Shown here: positions 52,590-62,154 of the stretch, in pieces
Numbering within the stretch: the first letter of the stretch is position 1
How the letters are laid out: each line of letters begins with the position of its first letter
Assembly (NCBI RefSeq): GCF_013283195.1
Contig: NZ_JABEKT010000003.1
Span: forward strand, 250,604-314,603
DNA: 64,000 bases
DNA from: Ensifer adhaerens
GTDB taxonomy: Bacteria > Pseudomonadota > Alphaproteobacteria > Rhizobiales > Rhizobiaceae
Direction of reading: 5' to 3'
Program-made: the position numbers and the translations under genes
Notes under the pieces: model-generated
The model's database searches: none
Seen by the model: the letters and a program-made list of their open reading frames with translations, nothing else
What the model was told of the DNA's origin: nothing

Positions 52590-52820
52590 TCAGAAGGCAT
52601 CATACGCATCAAGCCTATGGAAAATGAAGCAGCCAGCCTAGACCATGAGTTTAAGACGATCGAGCACGATTATGGTGCCGATTACCTCAAACTCGTCTTG
52701 ACCACCGGATACCTCACGCGCCTGCTCAGCACCGCCCGCGGTGTGCGATATCTCGCGCAAAAGTTTCCAGACATCCTGGCTGACTTTCAGAAGATCACGG
52801 AACAGAGAAAGGCAGCCTGA
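52590..52820 (+). pseudogene. RepB/ParB-type partition protein, C-terminal fragment
   Basis: The frame reads MENEAASLDHEFKTIEHDYG, ADYLKLVLTTGYLTRLLSTA and RGVRYLAQKFPDILADFQKI to a stop at 52818. The layout (RDYGxDxLxLVxxxGYLxRLL, then VxRYLxxxxPExLxEFxxI) is that of the C-terminal domain of plasmid RepB/ParB-like proteins. The nuclease/DNA-binding part is missing; the upstream junction is inside the PPOX gene. Confidence 0.5.
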
Positions 52821-53214
52821 TCGCAAGGCCGCGACTTTTCGCTCCGAGTTGGCAACGAAAGAAGAAAACTTCAATTCTCTTTCGCCTTAATGGTATTCGA
52901 ACCAGATTCCATTGGCACGGCCGTTAATTAAGCAAGGGCATTAATTAACGAAAATGCTATTTCGTTTATTAACGCGCGATGCCATTTAACTTCCGCACCT
53001 CACTGATCCATTAGGTGATCCCAGACGCACATCGGAAACAAACACAGCACAATGCTCGTGGGGCCTCACCCTATGGCGTCGCCCACCGCTAGATGTGTGG
53101 AGCAACGTCCCGCGCGAACTCCCCGAGCCAGCCAGCGTTTCTCGTTGGCGTCAACGCGCGAGTGAAACCGTTCGATTTGCGGCCCCATGTCGGTTGTTGA
53201 GGCGATCACTCTGT
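52821..53214. other. AT-rich interval with repeated TTAATTAA
   Basis: Between about 52920 and 52985 the base content falls well below the neighbourhood, with TTAATTAA-type palindromes twice and further runs of TTAAC/GTTAA. No gene recognised. Downstream of a partition-protein fragment, this might be a relic of a replication or partition site; that is conjecture. Confidence 0.35.
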
Positions 53215-54054
53215 CTACGTATGTATTGGCTTCTCTGCGACGTAAAGAAATCTGGATAGTCTCCCCGTTACGGCCAATTCCGCGGTCGTCTTGAGAAAGG
53301 CCTGCCTGTTTTCGAACCAGCCCACGCCCTCCTCTTCCAACATCGCGCAACGGCGCGATTCGCGAGCGTGATAGAGGCGCAACGCCAGATTTGAGACAGC
53401 TTCGGTCGTGTCTCTGCAGAGCCTTAGCTCGAAACCGGCTCTCTCAAGCATGAGCTCATTGAAAGCCGCAGGGACGATATGAAACTTTCCCTGAGACGCT
53501 CGGATGTCCAATTCTTCCTTCGAGACAATTCCGGTTAGGACGCAAGCATCAGTAAGAATTAACCGACCGCCCGGCCTGAGTAGCCTGAACCAGTCTGCGA
53601 ACACCTCGCGACGGGACGCCAGGTGTATGATCGCGTCAATGCAGGAGACGACGTCGAATTCCTCCCTGTCGAATGGCAGTTGCTCGCTGCAATCGGCGAC
53701 AACGAACGTTGCACCGAGCGGCAGATGCGCGGCCGCGGCCAATGCCCTTGCGTGCTCGATAGCGGCCTCTTCAATATCGACTCCCGTCAGTCGACATCCC
53801 GTGGCGGCGGCAATCGCAATCGATGGACCGCCAGACCCGCAAGCGACATCTAGCAGTTTGCCTTGAGGGCTCTCTTGGACAAGACCGATTATTTCAACTT
53901 GTTCGTCAAGCGACCGCCATCCTTGTTGGCCGAGGTCCTCACCATAGGCCTCGAGTCTGACCTCGGCTGCAAGTCGACTGCCAAAGCGCGAATACTGAAC
54001 ACCGTAAAAAGTGAAGCTACCCGCCTTGCTGGATTGCTGCTTCATGACGGTCAT
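53215..54054 (-). CDS. Class I SAM-dependent methyltransferase
   Basis: The product is 279 residues; the start is ATG 54054 or 54045 (MKQQSSKAGSFTFYGVQYSR). Motif I is LLDVACGSGGPSIAIAAATG, motif II acidic VDIEEAAIEHARALA, then ADCSEQLPFDREEFDVVSCI and LRPGGRLILTDACVLTG. The fold is that of Methyltransf_11/25 enzymes acting on small molecules. There is no clear operon partner; the HicAB locus is divergent. Confidence 0.85.
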   Translation of the reverse strand: MTVMKQQSSKAGSFTFYGVQYSRFGSRLAAEVRLEAYGEDLGQQGWRSLDEQVEIIGLVQESPQGKLLDVACGSGGPSIAIAAATGCRLTGVDIEEAAIEHARALAAAAHLPLGATFVVADCSEQLPFDREEFDVVSCIDAIIHLASRREVFADWFRLLRPGGRLILTDACVLTGIVSKEELDIRASQGKFHIVPAAFNELMLERAGFELRLCRDTTEAVSNLALRLYHARESRRCAMLEEEGVGWFENRQAFLKTTAELAVTGRLSRFLYVAEKPIHT

Positions 54055-54269
54055 GGCCGAGGACCTCCCCCCAAATTATACACCGTTTCTGGGGTGGCAA
54101 GTATCTGGGCGACCAGGTGCGCATCGAACGCCTTGAAGGGACTTGAACTGGCGACCCGCATTTATTGCCTCCAGTAATTTGATCGCAAGAGCGGCGGCAG
54201 TTTTCTTCGCCAACCCGATACGTCCCTTGTTCAAAAGCGCACCATTATCTTATTCCACCGTCGGTTTTT

Positions 54270-54288
54270 GCTTGCATAATCAGCAAGC
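54270..54288. promoter_or_regulatory. Inverted repeat upstream of hicA
   Basis: GCTTGC-N7-GCAAGC, 19 bases before the hicA ATG, placed as a HicB operator would be. Confidence 0.4.
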
Positions 54289-54306
54289 GGTCCTATATTT
54301 GCTAGC

Positions 54307-54561
54307 ATGAACAGCAAGCAGAAAAAAACTCTCGCGGCCGTATTCAAGGATCCCGTTTCCGGAACCATTGAGTGGGCCGCTGTAGAGAATCTGCTAGTGG
54401 CTGCCGGAGCGAACGTAATCGAGGAAAGCGGTTCCCGCGTTAAGTTCGAAAAAGATGGCATTATTGCGAGCTTCCATCGACCTCATCTGGACAAGGAAGC
54501 AAAGCGCTATCAGGTGCGGGATGCTCGCGAGTTCCTGAGGCAGATTGGAGTATCGCCATGA
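54307..54561 (+). CDS. hicA: HicA-family mRNA interferase toxin
   Basis: The product is 84 residues with the double-stranded-RNA-binding-like HicA core: VSGTIEWAAVENLLVAAGAN, ESGSRVKFEKDGIIASFHRP carrying the catalytic His in the FHRPH segment, and YQVRDAREFLRQIG. HicA cleaves mRNA. The stop overlaps the hicB start (ATGA), the normal hicA-hicB arrangement. Confidence 0.88.
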   Translation: MNSKQKKTLAAVFKDPVSGTIEWAAVENLLVAAGANVIEESGSRVKFEKDGIIASFHRPHLDKEAKRYQVRDAREFLRQIGVSP

Positions 54562-54914
54562 ACACCATGACTTACAATGGATATCACGCTCGCATCGAAT
54601 TCGACGCTGAGGATGAAGTGTTTTTCGGCAGGATCGCAGGTATCTCCGATGTAATCGGCTTTCACGGTGACAGTGTCGCTGAACTTAAGAATGCCTTCCA
54701 TGAGGCAGTCGATGATTACCTCGAGACCTGCAGGAAAGTAGGCAAAGAGCCTCAGAAACCCTATTCCGGCAAGATGATGTTCCGTGTCGCTCCTGAAGTC
54801 CATCGCCGGGCAGCTCTTGCTGCCGAGCTTTCGGGGAAGAGTCTCAACCAGTGGGCAGAAGAAGCACTGGAAGAAGCGGCAGCAAACTTTGCCGAGGCGC
54901 GCCTATCGGCGTAA
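54558..54914 (+). CDS. hicB: HicB-family antitoxin
   Basis: The product is 118 residues. N-terminal HicB fold: YHARIEFDAEDEVFFGRIAG, GFHGDSVAELKNAFHEAVDD. C-terminal ribbon-helix-helix: FRVAPEVHRRAALAAELSGK, SLNQWAEEALEEAA, used for operator binding. It neutralises HicA and represses the operon. Confidence 0.9.
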   Translation: MNTMTYNGYHARIEFDAEDEVFFGRIAGISDVIGFHGDSVAELKNAFHEAVDDYLETCRKVGKEPQKPYSGKMMFRVAPEVHRRAALAAELSGKSLNQWAEEALEEAAANFAEARLSA

Positions 54915-55423
54915 TGCTCGTCACCGGACAACGTTTGCCCTGACGCGATACGCATGTGGATGGACGGCACTCCAGTACATTATGCGATCCCCGGGCGCAC
55001 AAATCGCGAACAAACACGGCACATTGTCGTCATGCGGCCCTGCCGCAACAGACCCCACAATCCGGCTGACTCCTCTAAAGCTTGCTGGTTGCCCTCGAAA
55101 ACTTGCACTTCGCGTCTGATTTGGTCTGGCAGTCATGGAAAACATCGACTGCGCTACAATTCCCGCTCGCGGCTCCGTACGGTGCGTTATGAGGTCATGG
55201 TGGCGCGGTCCCGCTAGCGAAAACGCCACCGGCCGGGTGGGACTAGACACTTCGTATTCCCCCGAAAACAGGACATCGGGCCGTCAGGCGCAGCGAAGGC
55301 GGAGGATATTCAAATAAGGTTGCGATGCGCACTGTCCTTTCCAACAGGAGACGTCGTCGTCGGCGCAACAATGGATCCGCCCTGGAAATCCGCACCCGCA
55401 GCGAGCAGTGCAAATCAAGGCTC
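54915..55423. other. Interval between hicAB and the cytochrome gene
   Basis: No gene recognised. One plus-strand stretch near 55075-55140 (VALENLHFASDLVWQSW) has coding character without a known family and without a start. Confidence 0.35.
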
Positions 55424-57721
55424 CTATCTGCCAAGTTGGATTGCTTCTTGTAGTTGTCGAACGAGCTCTGAGGCTCGTGGGTCGTTCGGCTGGAGACGGG
55501 CGAGCGCCTCCGCGAACTTGAGTGTCTCAGCATAGCGGCCAAGTTTGAGGCCCAGCGGAATTGCAGTGCCGAGTAGCTCGACATCAGTCGCAACACCCGA
55601 GACGGCCTGGCCCAAAAGCGCAAAGCCCTCATCTGTTCGGCCGACGGAATCGAGCGCGATTGCTGCCGTCGTCCTGTATCTGGAGTTGCTTGGATCCAGC
55701 CGCACGGCTGCCTCCAGTTCCCGGATCGCCTCCGGCATGGCCTTTTGGCGAACGAGCGACAAACCGTGTCCGTAGCGAAGGTCGGCCATGTCCGGATTGG
55801 CGGCGACCGCCTCTGCGTAGGCCCGTTCGGATTTCTCGTTGTCACCGCTGACGCGATAAAGCTCGGCGAGATTGATGCGCGCGCCGGAAAGCGTCGCATC
55901 AAGAGCAATCGCCTGGCGAAATGCCTTTTCCGCCTCGTCCGCACGCCTCTGTCCGAACAGGAAGGTTCCGTAGGTGCTCTGCGCCTCGGCGACGTCTGCG
56001 TTGGCCCGGACATAGGCGCGCAGATCGTTCACGGCGGCATCGAAGTCGCGCCGTTGATCGCCGAGGAAGTCCAGCGACGGAGTGGTGCCGAGAGCACTGG
56101 CGGCCGCTACTCGGACTGCTCGGGTTTCGTCAGCAAGCAGGTCGCCGATCGCCGCCAAGCGCAGCTCGGGCGGCAAATTCGCGGCCGCCTCCGCCGACCC
56201 CAACCTGACGATCGGATCGAAATCTTTCGCCGCCGTCCTGACGTCCGCGGCCGTGGCTGTTCCGTCGAGCCTCGTCATTTCGGCTATCGCGCTGCCTCGA
56301 ATGATGCCCGGCTGCTCGCGGTCGGCCAGGAACCTGCGCAGATCCTCGATCGCAGCAAGATCGTTGCGGGCCGCTCGCGCGAAGGCGTGGGCAATGGTCG
56401 GGCGTTCACGCCAGGACTTGCCGTACCACCTGTCCAGGTTCTCCGACGCCCAGGCGTTCGTCTTGCCCGCGTGACACGAGGTACAGGCATTCGGCGTACC
56501 GTAGACCTCGGAAAGATCTGGGCGGGGGATGACGAAGGAATGGTCGCGCCGGGGATCCACCTTCATGTAGGTCCGTTCCGGCATGTGGCAGTTGGCGCAA
56601 AGAGCGCCTGCTGAGTCTTTGGGGTGGTGCGTGTGCGCCGGAGTGTCGAACGCTCCGCTCGGGTCATTGTCTGCAAACCGTTCCGGCGCGGTTTCGGCGT
56701 GGCACTGCGTGCATAGTGCGTTTCCGATGGCTTTGACGATACCCTCGTGCGGCCGGTGGCAATCGAAACAGGTGACGCCGGCGTTTGCCATCTTGCTTTG
56801 CTGGAAGGAGCCGTACTCGAAAACCTCGTCCAAGATTTGCCCGTCCGGAAAGTAGAGGTCGCTGCGCAGCAGCGCAGGGGAAAAATGATCGAGGAAGGAT
56901 CCGCCTGGTCCATAGCCATCGACAAGTCTGATGCGCCGCGCGTGGCAGGCGAAGCAGGTGTTCGAGTCGATCTTCGACAGGCCTGGACCACCCATCGCTG
57001 CCGCGGAAGCATCTTCCGCCTTGGTCCTTGCCCATTCGATGTGCTTTGCCCCGCCGCCATGACAGGACTGGCATCCGATGCTGGTCGCGACATAGGACGA
57101 CTTGTACGCGCTCGTCTGCGTCTGGAAATTAGCCCGCGGATCGGTGGAATGGCAGTCGATGCAGGTGCGGTTCCAGCGGTAGAATGGGCCCGTCCAATGG
57201 AATGTGGCGCCCGGTCTTGCCGGACTGCCTTCGCCCAGCCAGAACCATTCCTGCTTTTGGGTGTCCCAGGCAATGTCGAAGGCCTGCAACCGCCCGTCGC
57301 CGATGTCGAGCAGATATTGCTGCAGGGGCTCGTAGGCGAAAGTATATTTTACCTCGAAATCCGCTTGCCTGCCTTCAGCTCCTTCCGTGCGGACGAAGAA
57401 GCGACCGTCTCGGCGAAAGAACTCCGCCGAGATGCCATCGCGCTCAAACCGGGTGTTGTTGAAATCGGCGCGCACGGTTTTATCATCGGTAAGGGACATT
57501 GCCTTTGCGTGGTGCGACTTGGCGAATGCGGCGGCCTCTTCGGCGTGGCAGGACGTACATGTCTTCTCGTCGACGAATCCTTCATGAAGTGCGACGAGCG
57601 GGTCTGCGGCGGCGGCAGACGGAGCCGTTTCGACGGCAAAAATCGGGGGGGCGAGCACAAGCAGGGCGCCAAACAATAGGGCTGCCCGAATAATTGCCGC
57701 TGAGTGGATAGATCCCGTCAA
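55424..57721 (-). CDS. Octaheme cytochrome c with HEAT/TPR C-terminus
   Basis: The product is 765 residues, probably from a TTG at 57721 preceded by GGAG. A signal peptide (AALLFGALLVLAPPIFA) exports it. Eight CxxCH heme sites start at residues 55, 187, 217, 256, 318, 337, 375 and 413. From about 430 the chain turns helical with HEAT-like (IRGSAIAEMTRL, VRLGSAEAAANL) and then TPR repeats (AEKAFRQAIALDATLSGARI, NPDMADLRYGHGLSLVRQKA). Such proteins carry electrons in the periplasm and dock partners by TPR. It is the last gene of the exported-protein set starting at 63822. Confidence 0.88.
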   Translation of the reverse strand: MTGSIHSAAIIRAALLFGALLVLAPPIFAVETAPSAAAADPLVALHEGFVDEKTCTSCHAEEAAAFAKSHHAKAMSLTDDKTVRADFNNTRFERDGISAEFFRRDGRFFVRTEGAEGRQADFEVKYTFAYEPLQQYLLDIGDGRLQAFDIAWDTQKQEWFWLGEGSPARPGATFHWTGPFYRWNRTCIDCHSTDPRANFQTQTSAYKSSYVATSIGCQSCHGGGAKHIEWARTKAEDASAAAMGGPGLSKIDSNTCFACHARRIRLVDGYGPGGSFLDHFSPALLRSDLYFPDGQILDEVFEYGSFQQSKMANAGVTCFDCHRPHEGIVKAIGNALCTQCHAETAPERFADNDPSGAFDTPAHTHHPKDSAGALCANCHMPERTYMKVDPRRDHSFVIPRPDLSEVYGTPNACTSCHAGKTNAWASENLDRWYGKSWRERPTIAHAFARAARNDLAAIEDLRRFLADREQPGIIRGSAIAEMTRLDGTATAADVRTAAKDFDPIVRLGSAEAAANLPPELRLAAIGDLLADETRAVRVAAASALGTTPSLDFLGDQRRDFDAAVNDLRAYVRANADVAEAQSTYGTFLFGQRRADEAEKAFRQAIALDATLSGARINLAELYRVSGDNEKSERAYAEAVAANPDMADLRYGHGLSLVRQKAMPEAIRELEAAVRLDPSNSRYRTTAAIALDSVGRTDEGFALLGQAVSGVATDVELLGTAIPLGLKLGRYAETLKFAEALARLQPNDPRASELVRQLQEAIQLGR

Positions 57722-57751
57722 TCAAACGCTCCGCATCATTGTGGAACCAAG

Positions 57752-57776
57752 GTCGCGCTGCACTCGGCAGCGCGAC
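57752..57776. terminator. 10-bp hairpin upstream of the cytochrome gene
   Basis: GTCGCGCTGC, loop ACTCG, GCAGCGCGAC. It lies in the 152-base gap between the glycine-rich gene and the cytochrome gene and could end the upstream transcript or moderate read-through. Confidence 0.5.
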
Positions 57777-57873
57777 AAGCGCGCAGTGGGCAGAAATCCA
57801 CTGAGAGAAGCCCGAGCTTTTCACCCTCTGTCGGGAATGGTTGCATTCGTGCCGATTAGACCAACCAACCAAC

Positions 57874-58683
57874 TTAGTAGCAAGGCGGGTACGGATAGTA
57901 GCCGCATTGCGGGGGGCGGTAGTACGGATTGGCTACCGCAGACCCGACGGCGGCTCCAGCCACCACTCCCGCGGCAACCGCACCACCGCGATACCAGGCG
58001 CCGTTGTAGACGGGGGCGTGCCAATAGTTGCCTCCATGGGCAACGTTGACGTTGACATCGTTGATATGCGCGTAGTTTCCATGAAATCCAGCCACGTCGC
58101 CGCCTCGCAAGCCACCCCCGGCAAAGTCTTCGCCGTGGAATCCACCTCCGCCAAATCCGCCACCGCCGCCAAAACTGCCGCCGAAATGATCGATGAAAAC
58201 AGCAGCGGGGCCGGTTGCTCCATCCAGATTCCCTTCCAGAACGGCGATGTCGAATGTGGGCGTAGTGCCTTCCAGCTTAGGCGATTTCAGTGTGACCACG
58301 ATGTCACTCACGTCCGACCCGCCGCCTCCCAGCACCGATACCGTCGCGTTTGGAGGATCGACTGCAAAGTTGTCCTTGCCTTCATCCCACTGCATGATGA
58401 ACTGTTCGGTGGTCACATGTCCGGCGGCGCGCACCGGTCGATCAGCAAAAACGATTGAATTTCCCGACACACCAGTCAAAACCAATTTTTCACCTTCGAT
58501 CTTGGCGCCATTCGAGTTGATGACTGCAAGTGACGGTACCGGAGCGGTGGGCGTGACCGCCCCGATCTTCTTGTCCAGTGGCACATGCTGCTTCTTCGTG
58601 GCATCCTGGGCGAATGCAGCAGTTGCTGCCAGTGCCAAGCCTCCAACAACGGCTATCAAGCCGGCGATGTGATTAGGTAGCAT
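57874..58683 (-). CDS. Exported glycine-rich protein
   Basis: The product is 269 residues from ATG 58683 (MLPNHIAGLIAVVGGLALAA), signal peptide ending AFA. The mature part has a beta-rich domain (KIEGEKLVLTGVSGNSIVFA, RPVRAAGHVTTEQFIMQWDE), then a Gly-rich stretch (GGSFGGGGGFGGGGF), a hydrophobic AGVVAGAAVGSAVA and a Tyr/Pro/Cys tail. No enzymatic family seen; perhaps an outer-layer or surface protein. It sits between the HAD and cytochrome genes, same strand. Confidence 0.65.
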   Translation of the reverse strand: MLPNHIAGLIAVVGGLALAATAAFAQDATKKQHVPLDKKIGAVTPTAPVPSLAVINSNGAKIEGEKLVLTGVSGNSIVFADRPVRAAGHVTTEQFIMQWDEGKDNFAVDPPNATVSVLGGGGSDVSDIVVTLKSPKLEGTTPTFDIAVLEGNLDGATGPAAVFIDHFGGSFGGGGGFGGGGFHGEDFAGGGLRGGDVAGFHGNYAHINDVNVNVAHGGNYWHAPVYNGAWYRGGAVAAGVVAGAAVGSAVANPYYRPPQCGYYPYPPCY

Positions 58684-58793
58684 CTTGGATGTCCTCCGAG
58701 CTAAAAGCGGCAAAACCGCGTGTGCTGATGGCCTCACGGAACGTGCATAAGCATTGGAACAACAGTGTCGCACGCGATGCAGGAACGCAGTTA

Positions 58794-59828
58794 TTACTTC
58801 TCCGGAAAGATCTCTTTCCAATCCGCCTTCATGTCGACCACCGTCCATTTGTTGATCGCCGCTGCATCAAGCGCCTCATCGAGGCGGCCGAATTCGGTGT
58901 CGCGGTCGTAGGCGTATTCGCGTTCAGCATCGGTGTGATGAACGAGCAAGCCGAAACGGACGCTCCCGCCCGTCATTGTCGTCCATTGCAGCATTTGCAA
59001 ATCGCCATCGGAATTGCCGAAGGCGGCGATCGGGCGGCGACCGATATGCGCGTTGATACCAACCGGCTTGCCGGCTTTGTCATCGATGAAGTTGACTTGC
59101 GGCAGGCGAAACAGCGTCGGCTCGCCGTCGCGCATCTCGAACTGTGTTTCGATCGAGGAGCCGACGACCTGCTCGGGCGGAACGCCGTAGACCTGCTCTG
59201 CCCACGGTCGCATGAATTCGATACCGCCACCCGACACGATGAAGGTCTTGAAGCCGTTGGCGCGCAGATAGTCGAGCAGTTCGAGCATTGGCTGGTAGAC
59301 AAGTTCGGTATAGGGTTTCTTGAACTTCGGGTCCCGTGTGGTGGCAAGCCAATCGGAAACGACCTTCTGGAACTCGTCATTGGTCATGTCCGCATGGGTC
59401 TCCATGATGAGCTGCACCAGGCCCTTTTCGCCCGCTGCCGCAAGCGCCTTCATGTCGCCCTCCAGAACCGCCTTGAACGGCTGCTTGTCCTTCCATTCCG
59501 GATGGGCAGCAGCCTCGTCCTTCACGCGGTCGAGCGCAAAGGCGAGCTGGGTATACATCGGATGCTCGACCCACAACGTGCCGTCATTGTCGAAGACGGC
59601 GATCCGCTCAGGCTCCGGGACGAAGTCGGGCGAGTTCTCCGTGGTTACCCTATCGACGAAAGCGACGATGGCCTTCTTCGGTGCGGTGTCATTCCACGAA
59701 GGCAGTGGGTCGGTGGTCTGGGCCTGTGAAGGATCACCGGAGCAGGCGACAGCGATCGGAACCAAGATTGCGGCGAGCGTTAGCAACACTCGACGACGGC
59801 CGAGCTCGAAATGATGGAACACTCCCAT
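58794..59828 (-). CDS. Exported HAD-superfamily phosphatase
   Basis: The product is 344 residues. The N-terminus (RRRVLLTLAAILVPIAVACS) is a signal, possibly a lipoprotein one with the Cys. HAD motif I is RIAVFDNDGTLWVEHP with Asp80 and Asp82, motif II FKTFIVSGGGIEFM, motif III/IV GRRPIAAFGNSDGDLQMLQ. The fold resembles phosphoserine phosphatases but is exported, suggesting hydrolysis of phosphate esters outside the cytoplasm. It lies 167 bases downstream of a sulfatase gene. Confidence 0.85.
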   Translation of the reverse strand: MGVFHHFELGRRRVLLTLAAILVPIAVACSGDPSQAQTTDPLPSWNDTAPKKAIVAFVDRVTTENSPDFVPEPERIAVFDNDGTLWVEHPMYTQLAFALDRVKDEAAAHPEWKDKQPFKAVLEGDMKALAAAGEKGLVQLIMETHADMTNDEFQKVVSDWLATTRDPKFKKPYTELVYQPMLELLDYLRANGFKTFIVSGGGIEFMRPWAEQVYGVPPEQVVGSSIETQFEMRDGEPTLFRLPQVNFIDDKAGKPVGINAHIGRRPIAAFGNSDGDLQMLQWTTMTGGSVRFGLLVHHTDAEREYAYDRDTEFGRLDEALDAAAINKWTVVDMKADWKEIFPEK

Positions 59829-59945
59829 GTCGTGTCTCCTTGTCGGTTATTGGCCGAGCAGTTGCTGCGGTAATGGTAAACGCCATGCGAGTCGTTCCGC
59901 TACCTTCCGGTGAAAAAGGCAGAGCGATCCGCAGCGCGTCCGGTT

Positions 59946-59973
59946 GGCAGGCGGCCCTCCTGGGCCGCCTGCC
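59946..59973. terminator. 11-bp hairpin after sulfatase gene 1
   Basis: GGCAGGCGGCC, six-base loop, GGCCGCCTGCC, 23 bases past the sulfatase stop. A strong stem lacking a long T run; probable terminator. Confidence 0.55.
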
Positions 59974-59995
59974 ATGTCGTACGCCCATTGGCGCG

Positions 59996-61708
59996 TCAGT
60001 CGTGCCCAGTCTTCATTTCCCGGACCTGCTGCATGACCTGCTCGAGATTGTAGCTCGCCGGATCCTGCATTGGCGGGAACTCGATGTAGCTCTGGAGGTG
60101 CCTCAGCCACAATTGCTGCCCGATGGGTAGCATGTTCCAATCATAGACGTAGGCGGTGGACGGTGACGCGATGGCTCCGCCTGTACCGAAGAGTGTCTTC
60201 AACTGTTGTCCGACCGAAGTCTCGAAAGGATCGCGCTTGATGTTGACGACCTGCGTCCAGGCGTAGGGGACCACACCCGTGATAAAGCCGGCCGGGTCGT
60301 CCGACACCATCGCGAAGTACATCTTCCAGTTCTTGTATCGCACTGCCGACGGCTCCTTACCGGAGTAGTACAAGAAGTGGTCGCGCGCGGACTTTTCCGA
60401 CTTGCCTTCCAGGTAATCGCGCTGGTTGACGCCGTCGAGCGTGGTCTTGGCGATTCCGGGATAGTCGCCCTTTTCAATCCGCGCCTTGAGTTCGTTAGCC
60501 TTTGGACCACCGGCGATGTCGACCAGCGTAGGCAGCCAGTCGAGAGCGGCGAACATCTCGTTCTTTACCGTTCCGGGCTCGATATGCCCGGGCCAGCGTA
60601 CGACCAGCGGCGCGCGCATGCCGCCTTCCCAGGTGGACAGCTTGCCGCCCTTGAAGGGAGTGGTGCCGCCGTCGGGGAAGGTGATCGTCTCGGCGCCGTT
60701 ATCGGTGGTGAAGGCGATGATCGTATTGTCGAGCTCGCCCATCTCCTCGAGCTTCTTCAGCACGTAGCCGATGTTGTCGTCCATCTGCTTCATGCCGGCT
60801 TCGTTGACGCCCCAGTCCTTGCCGCCAGGCTCGCCGACCATGTCCAGGTACTTGTCTGGGAGCACGGTCGTAATGTGCATGCGGGCCGGGTTGTACCAGA
60901 CAAAGAATGGCTTCTTCGTTTTCTCGGGATCGTTGCGGTCGAGGAAGTCGATAACCTTGGCCGAGATTTCCTCGTCCACGGTCTTCGATCGCTCTAACGT
61001 CAGCGGGCCCTGGTCCTTGCAGCTTTGGTTCGCCGCCGTCCCGTCGGAAGATGTGCACGCAAGCATTGGACGTGGTGGCGTCAGGCAGGTCGTTGTCTTG
61101 GGATCAACGGCTGCCGGATCGTCCGCAAGTCCTGGGATCGGCGTGTTCTTGCAAGGAGGCGCGAGTGTCTGCTCTGTCGGTGTCTTGTTGATATCGGGGA
61201 AGCTCACTCCCTGCATGGCGTCGAGGTGGTACAGATACCCCCAGAACTCTTGGAATCCGTGCGCGGTCGGCAGGGATTCGGTGTGATCTCCGAGATGGTT
61301 CTTGCCGAACTCGCCGGTGGTGTAGCCTAGATCGAATAGGAACTTGGCGAGTGAAGGCGTGCCGGTCCGCAAGTAGGACGGGCTTCCGGGAATTTCCGGT
61401 AGGACCATGCCGACGCGCACCGGTTGCATGCCGGTGAGGAACGCAGTGCGTCCGGCAGTGCAGCTCTGCTCGGCATAGTACGTCATGAACTTCGCACCCT
61501 CATTGCCGATGCGGTCGATGTTGGGCGTTTCTCCCACCGCAATGCCTTGATGATAGATGCTCGGCTGCATCCAGCCGATATCGTCGCCCATGATGAACAG
61601 GATATTCGGTTTTCTCGTTTCCTGAGTCTGCGCCGGGGCGTTCGCGCCCCAGAGAAAGGCCAGGGTCGTTAACGCACCGAGACTGTAACGAAGAGTTTTG
61701 TGCCTCAT
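59996..61708 (-). CDS. Type I sulfatase 1 (periplasmic arylsulfatase-like)
   Basis: The product is 570 residues from ATG 61708 behind GGAGGAAC. Signal peptide (YSLGALTTLAFLWGANAPAQ). The metal site begins KPNILFIMGDDIGWMQPSIY; the formylglycine motif is SCTAGRTAFLTG with Cys83 to be oxidised. Then FGKNHLGDHTE, FFVWYNPARMHITTVLP, IAFTTDNGAETITFPDGGTT and PFKGGKLSTWEGGMRAPLVV, the conserved C-terminal sulfatase block. Sulfate-ester substrates are unknown. Needs a formylglycine-generating enzyme, not in this window. Confidence 0.9.
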   Translation of the reverse strand: MRHKTLRYSLGALTTLAFLWGANAPAQTQETRKPNILFIMGDDIGWMQPSIYHQGIAVGETPNIDRIGNEGAKFMTYYAEQSCTAGRTAFLTGMQPVRVGMVLPEIPGSPSYLRTGTPSLAKFLFDLGYTTGEFGKNHLGDHTESLPTAHGFQEFWGYLYHLDAMQGVSFPDINKTPTEQTLAPPCKNTPIPGLADDPAAVDPKTTTCLTPPRPMLACTSSDGTAANQSCKDQGPLTLERSKTVDEEISAKVIDFLDRNDPEKTKKPFFVWYNPARMHITTVLPDKYLDMVGEPGGKDWGVNEAGMKQMDDNIGYVLKKLEEMGELDNTIIAFTTDNGAETITFPDGGTTPFKGGKLSTWEGGMRAPLVVRWPGHIEPGTVKNEMFAALDWLPTLVDIAGGPKANELKARIEKGDYPGIAKTTLDGVNQRDYLEGKSEKSARDHFLYYSGKEPSAVRYKNWKMYFAMVSDDPAGFITGVVPYAWTQVVNIKRDPFETSVGQQLKTLFGTGGAIASPSTAYVYDWNMLPIGQQLWLRHLQSYIEFPPMQDPASYNLEQVMQQVREMKTGHD

Positions 61709-62119
61709 TGTCAGTTCCTCCGATGAATACACACCTCCCGTTCGGAAGATGATCCGTTGCGGTGGCCTTCACCTGGAGCGCCGGGCGAGCACACAAGGGA
61801 CACCTGTGAACGCATGGACGATAAATTCCGCGACCGCGTGTAGTCTTGCATTGATGGCTGCGCCGGAAGCTCGCCGGAACATTTCCCGTCAGCCGTTGAA
61901 ACCGGCGCCCGATCCGGGTTAATCGCAACTTATGCGAAAGCCACTCATCGCACCGCAGCTTAGTCGGGGACGCGCCTCAGGGATATTGTCCTTTGGGGCA
62001 ACCTGCAGGATTTGGCGCGGCGCGCCCGACCAGGCATCGCATTCGCGGTCAAGGCAGGGCCAGGCCAGTAGGGGTTCGGCAGACTGGCCGGTCCCACAAT
62101 TTCGTTCTGGAACAAAGGA
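61709..62119. other. Interval between the two sulfatase genes
   Basis: Leader of sulfatase 1 and trailer of sulfatase 2. No protein-coding sequence recognised. The terminator-like hairpin at 62120-62145 suggests sulfatase 1 has its own promoter here. Confidence 0.4.
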
Positions 62120-62145
62120 GGCGACCCCGCTGCTCTGGGGTCGCC
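62120..62145. terminator. 9-bp hairpin after sulfatase gene 2
   Basis: GGCGACCCC, eight-base loop, GGGGTCGCC, 10 bases beyond the stop at 62155 on the minus strand, followed by a pyrimidine-rich CTCCTTTGTT. Likely Rho-independent terminator. Confidence 0.6.
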
Positions 62146-62154
62146 GCGGGGACG

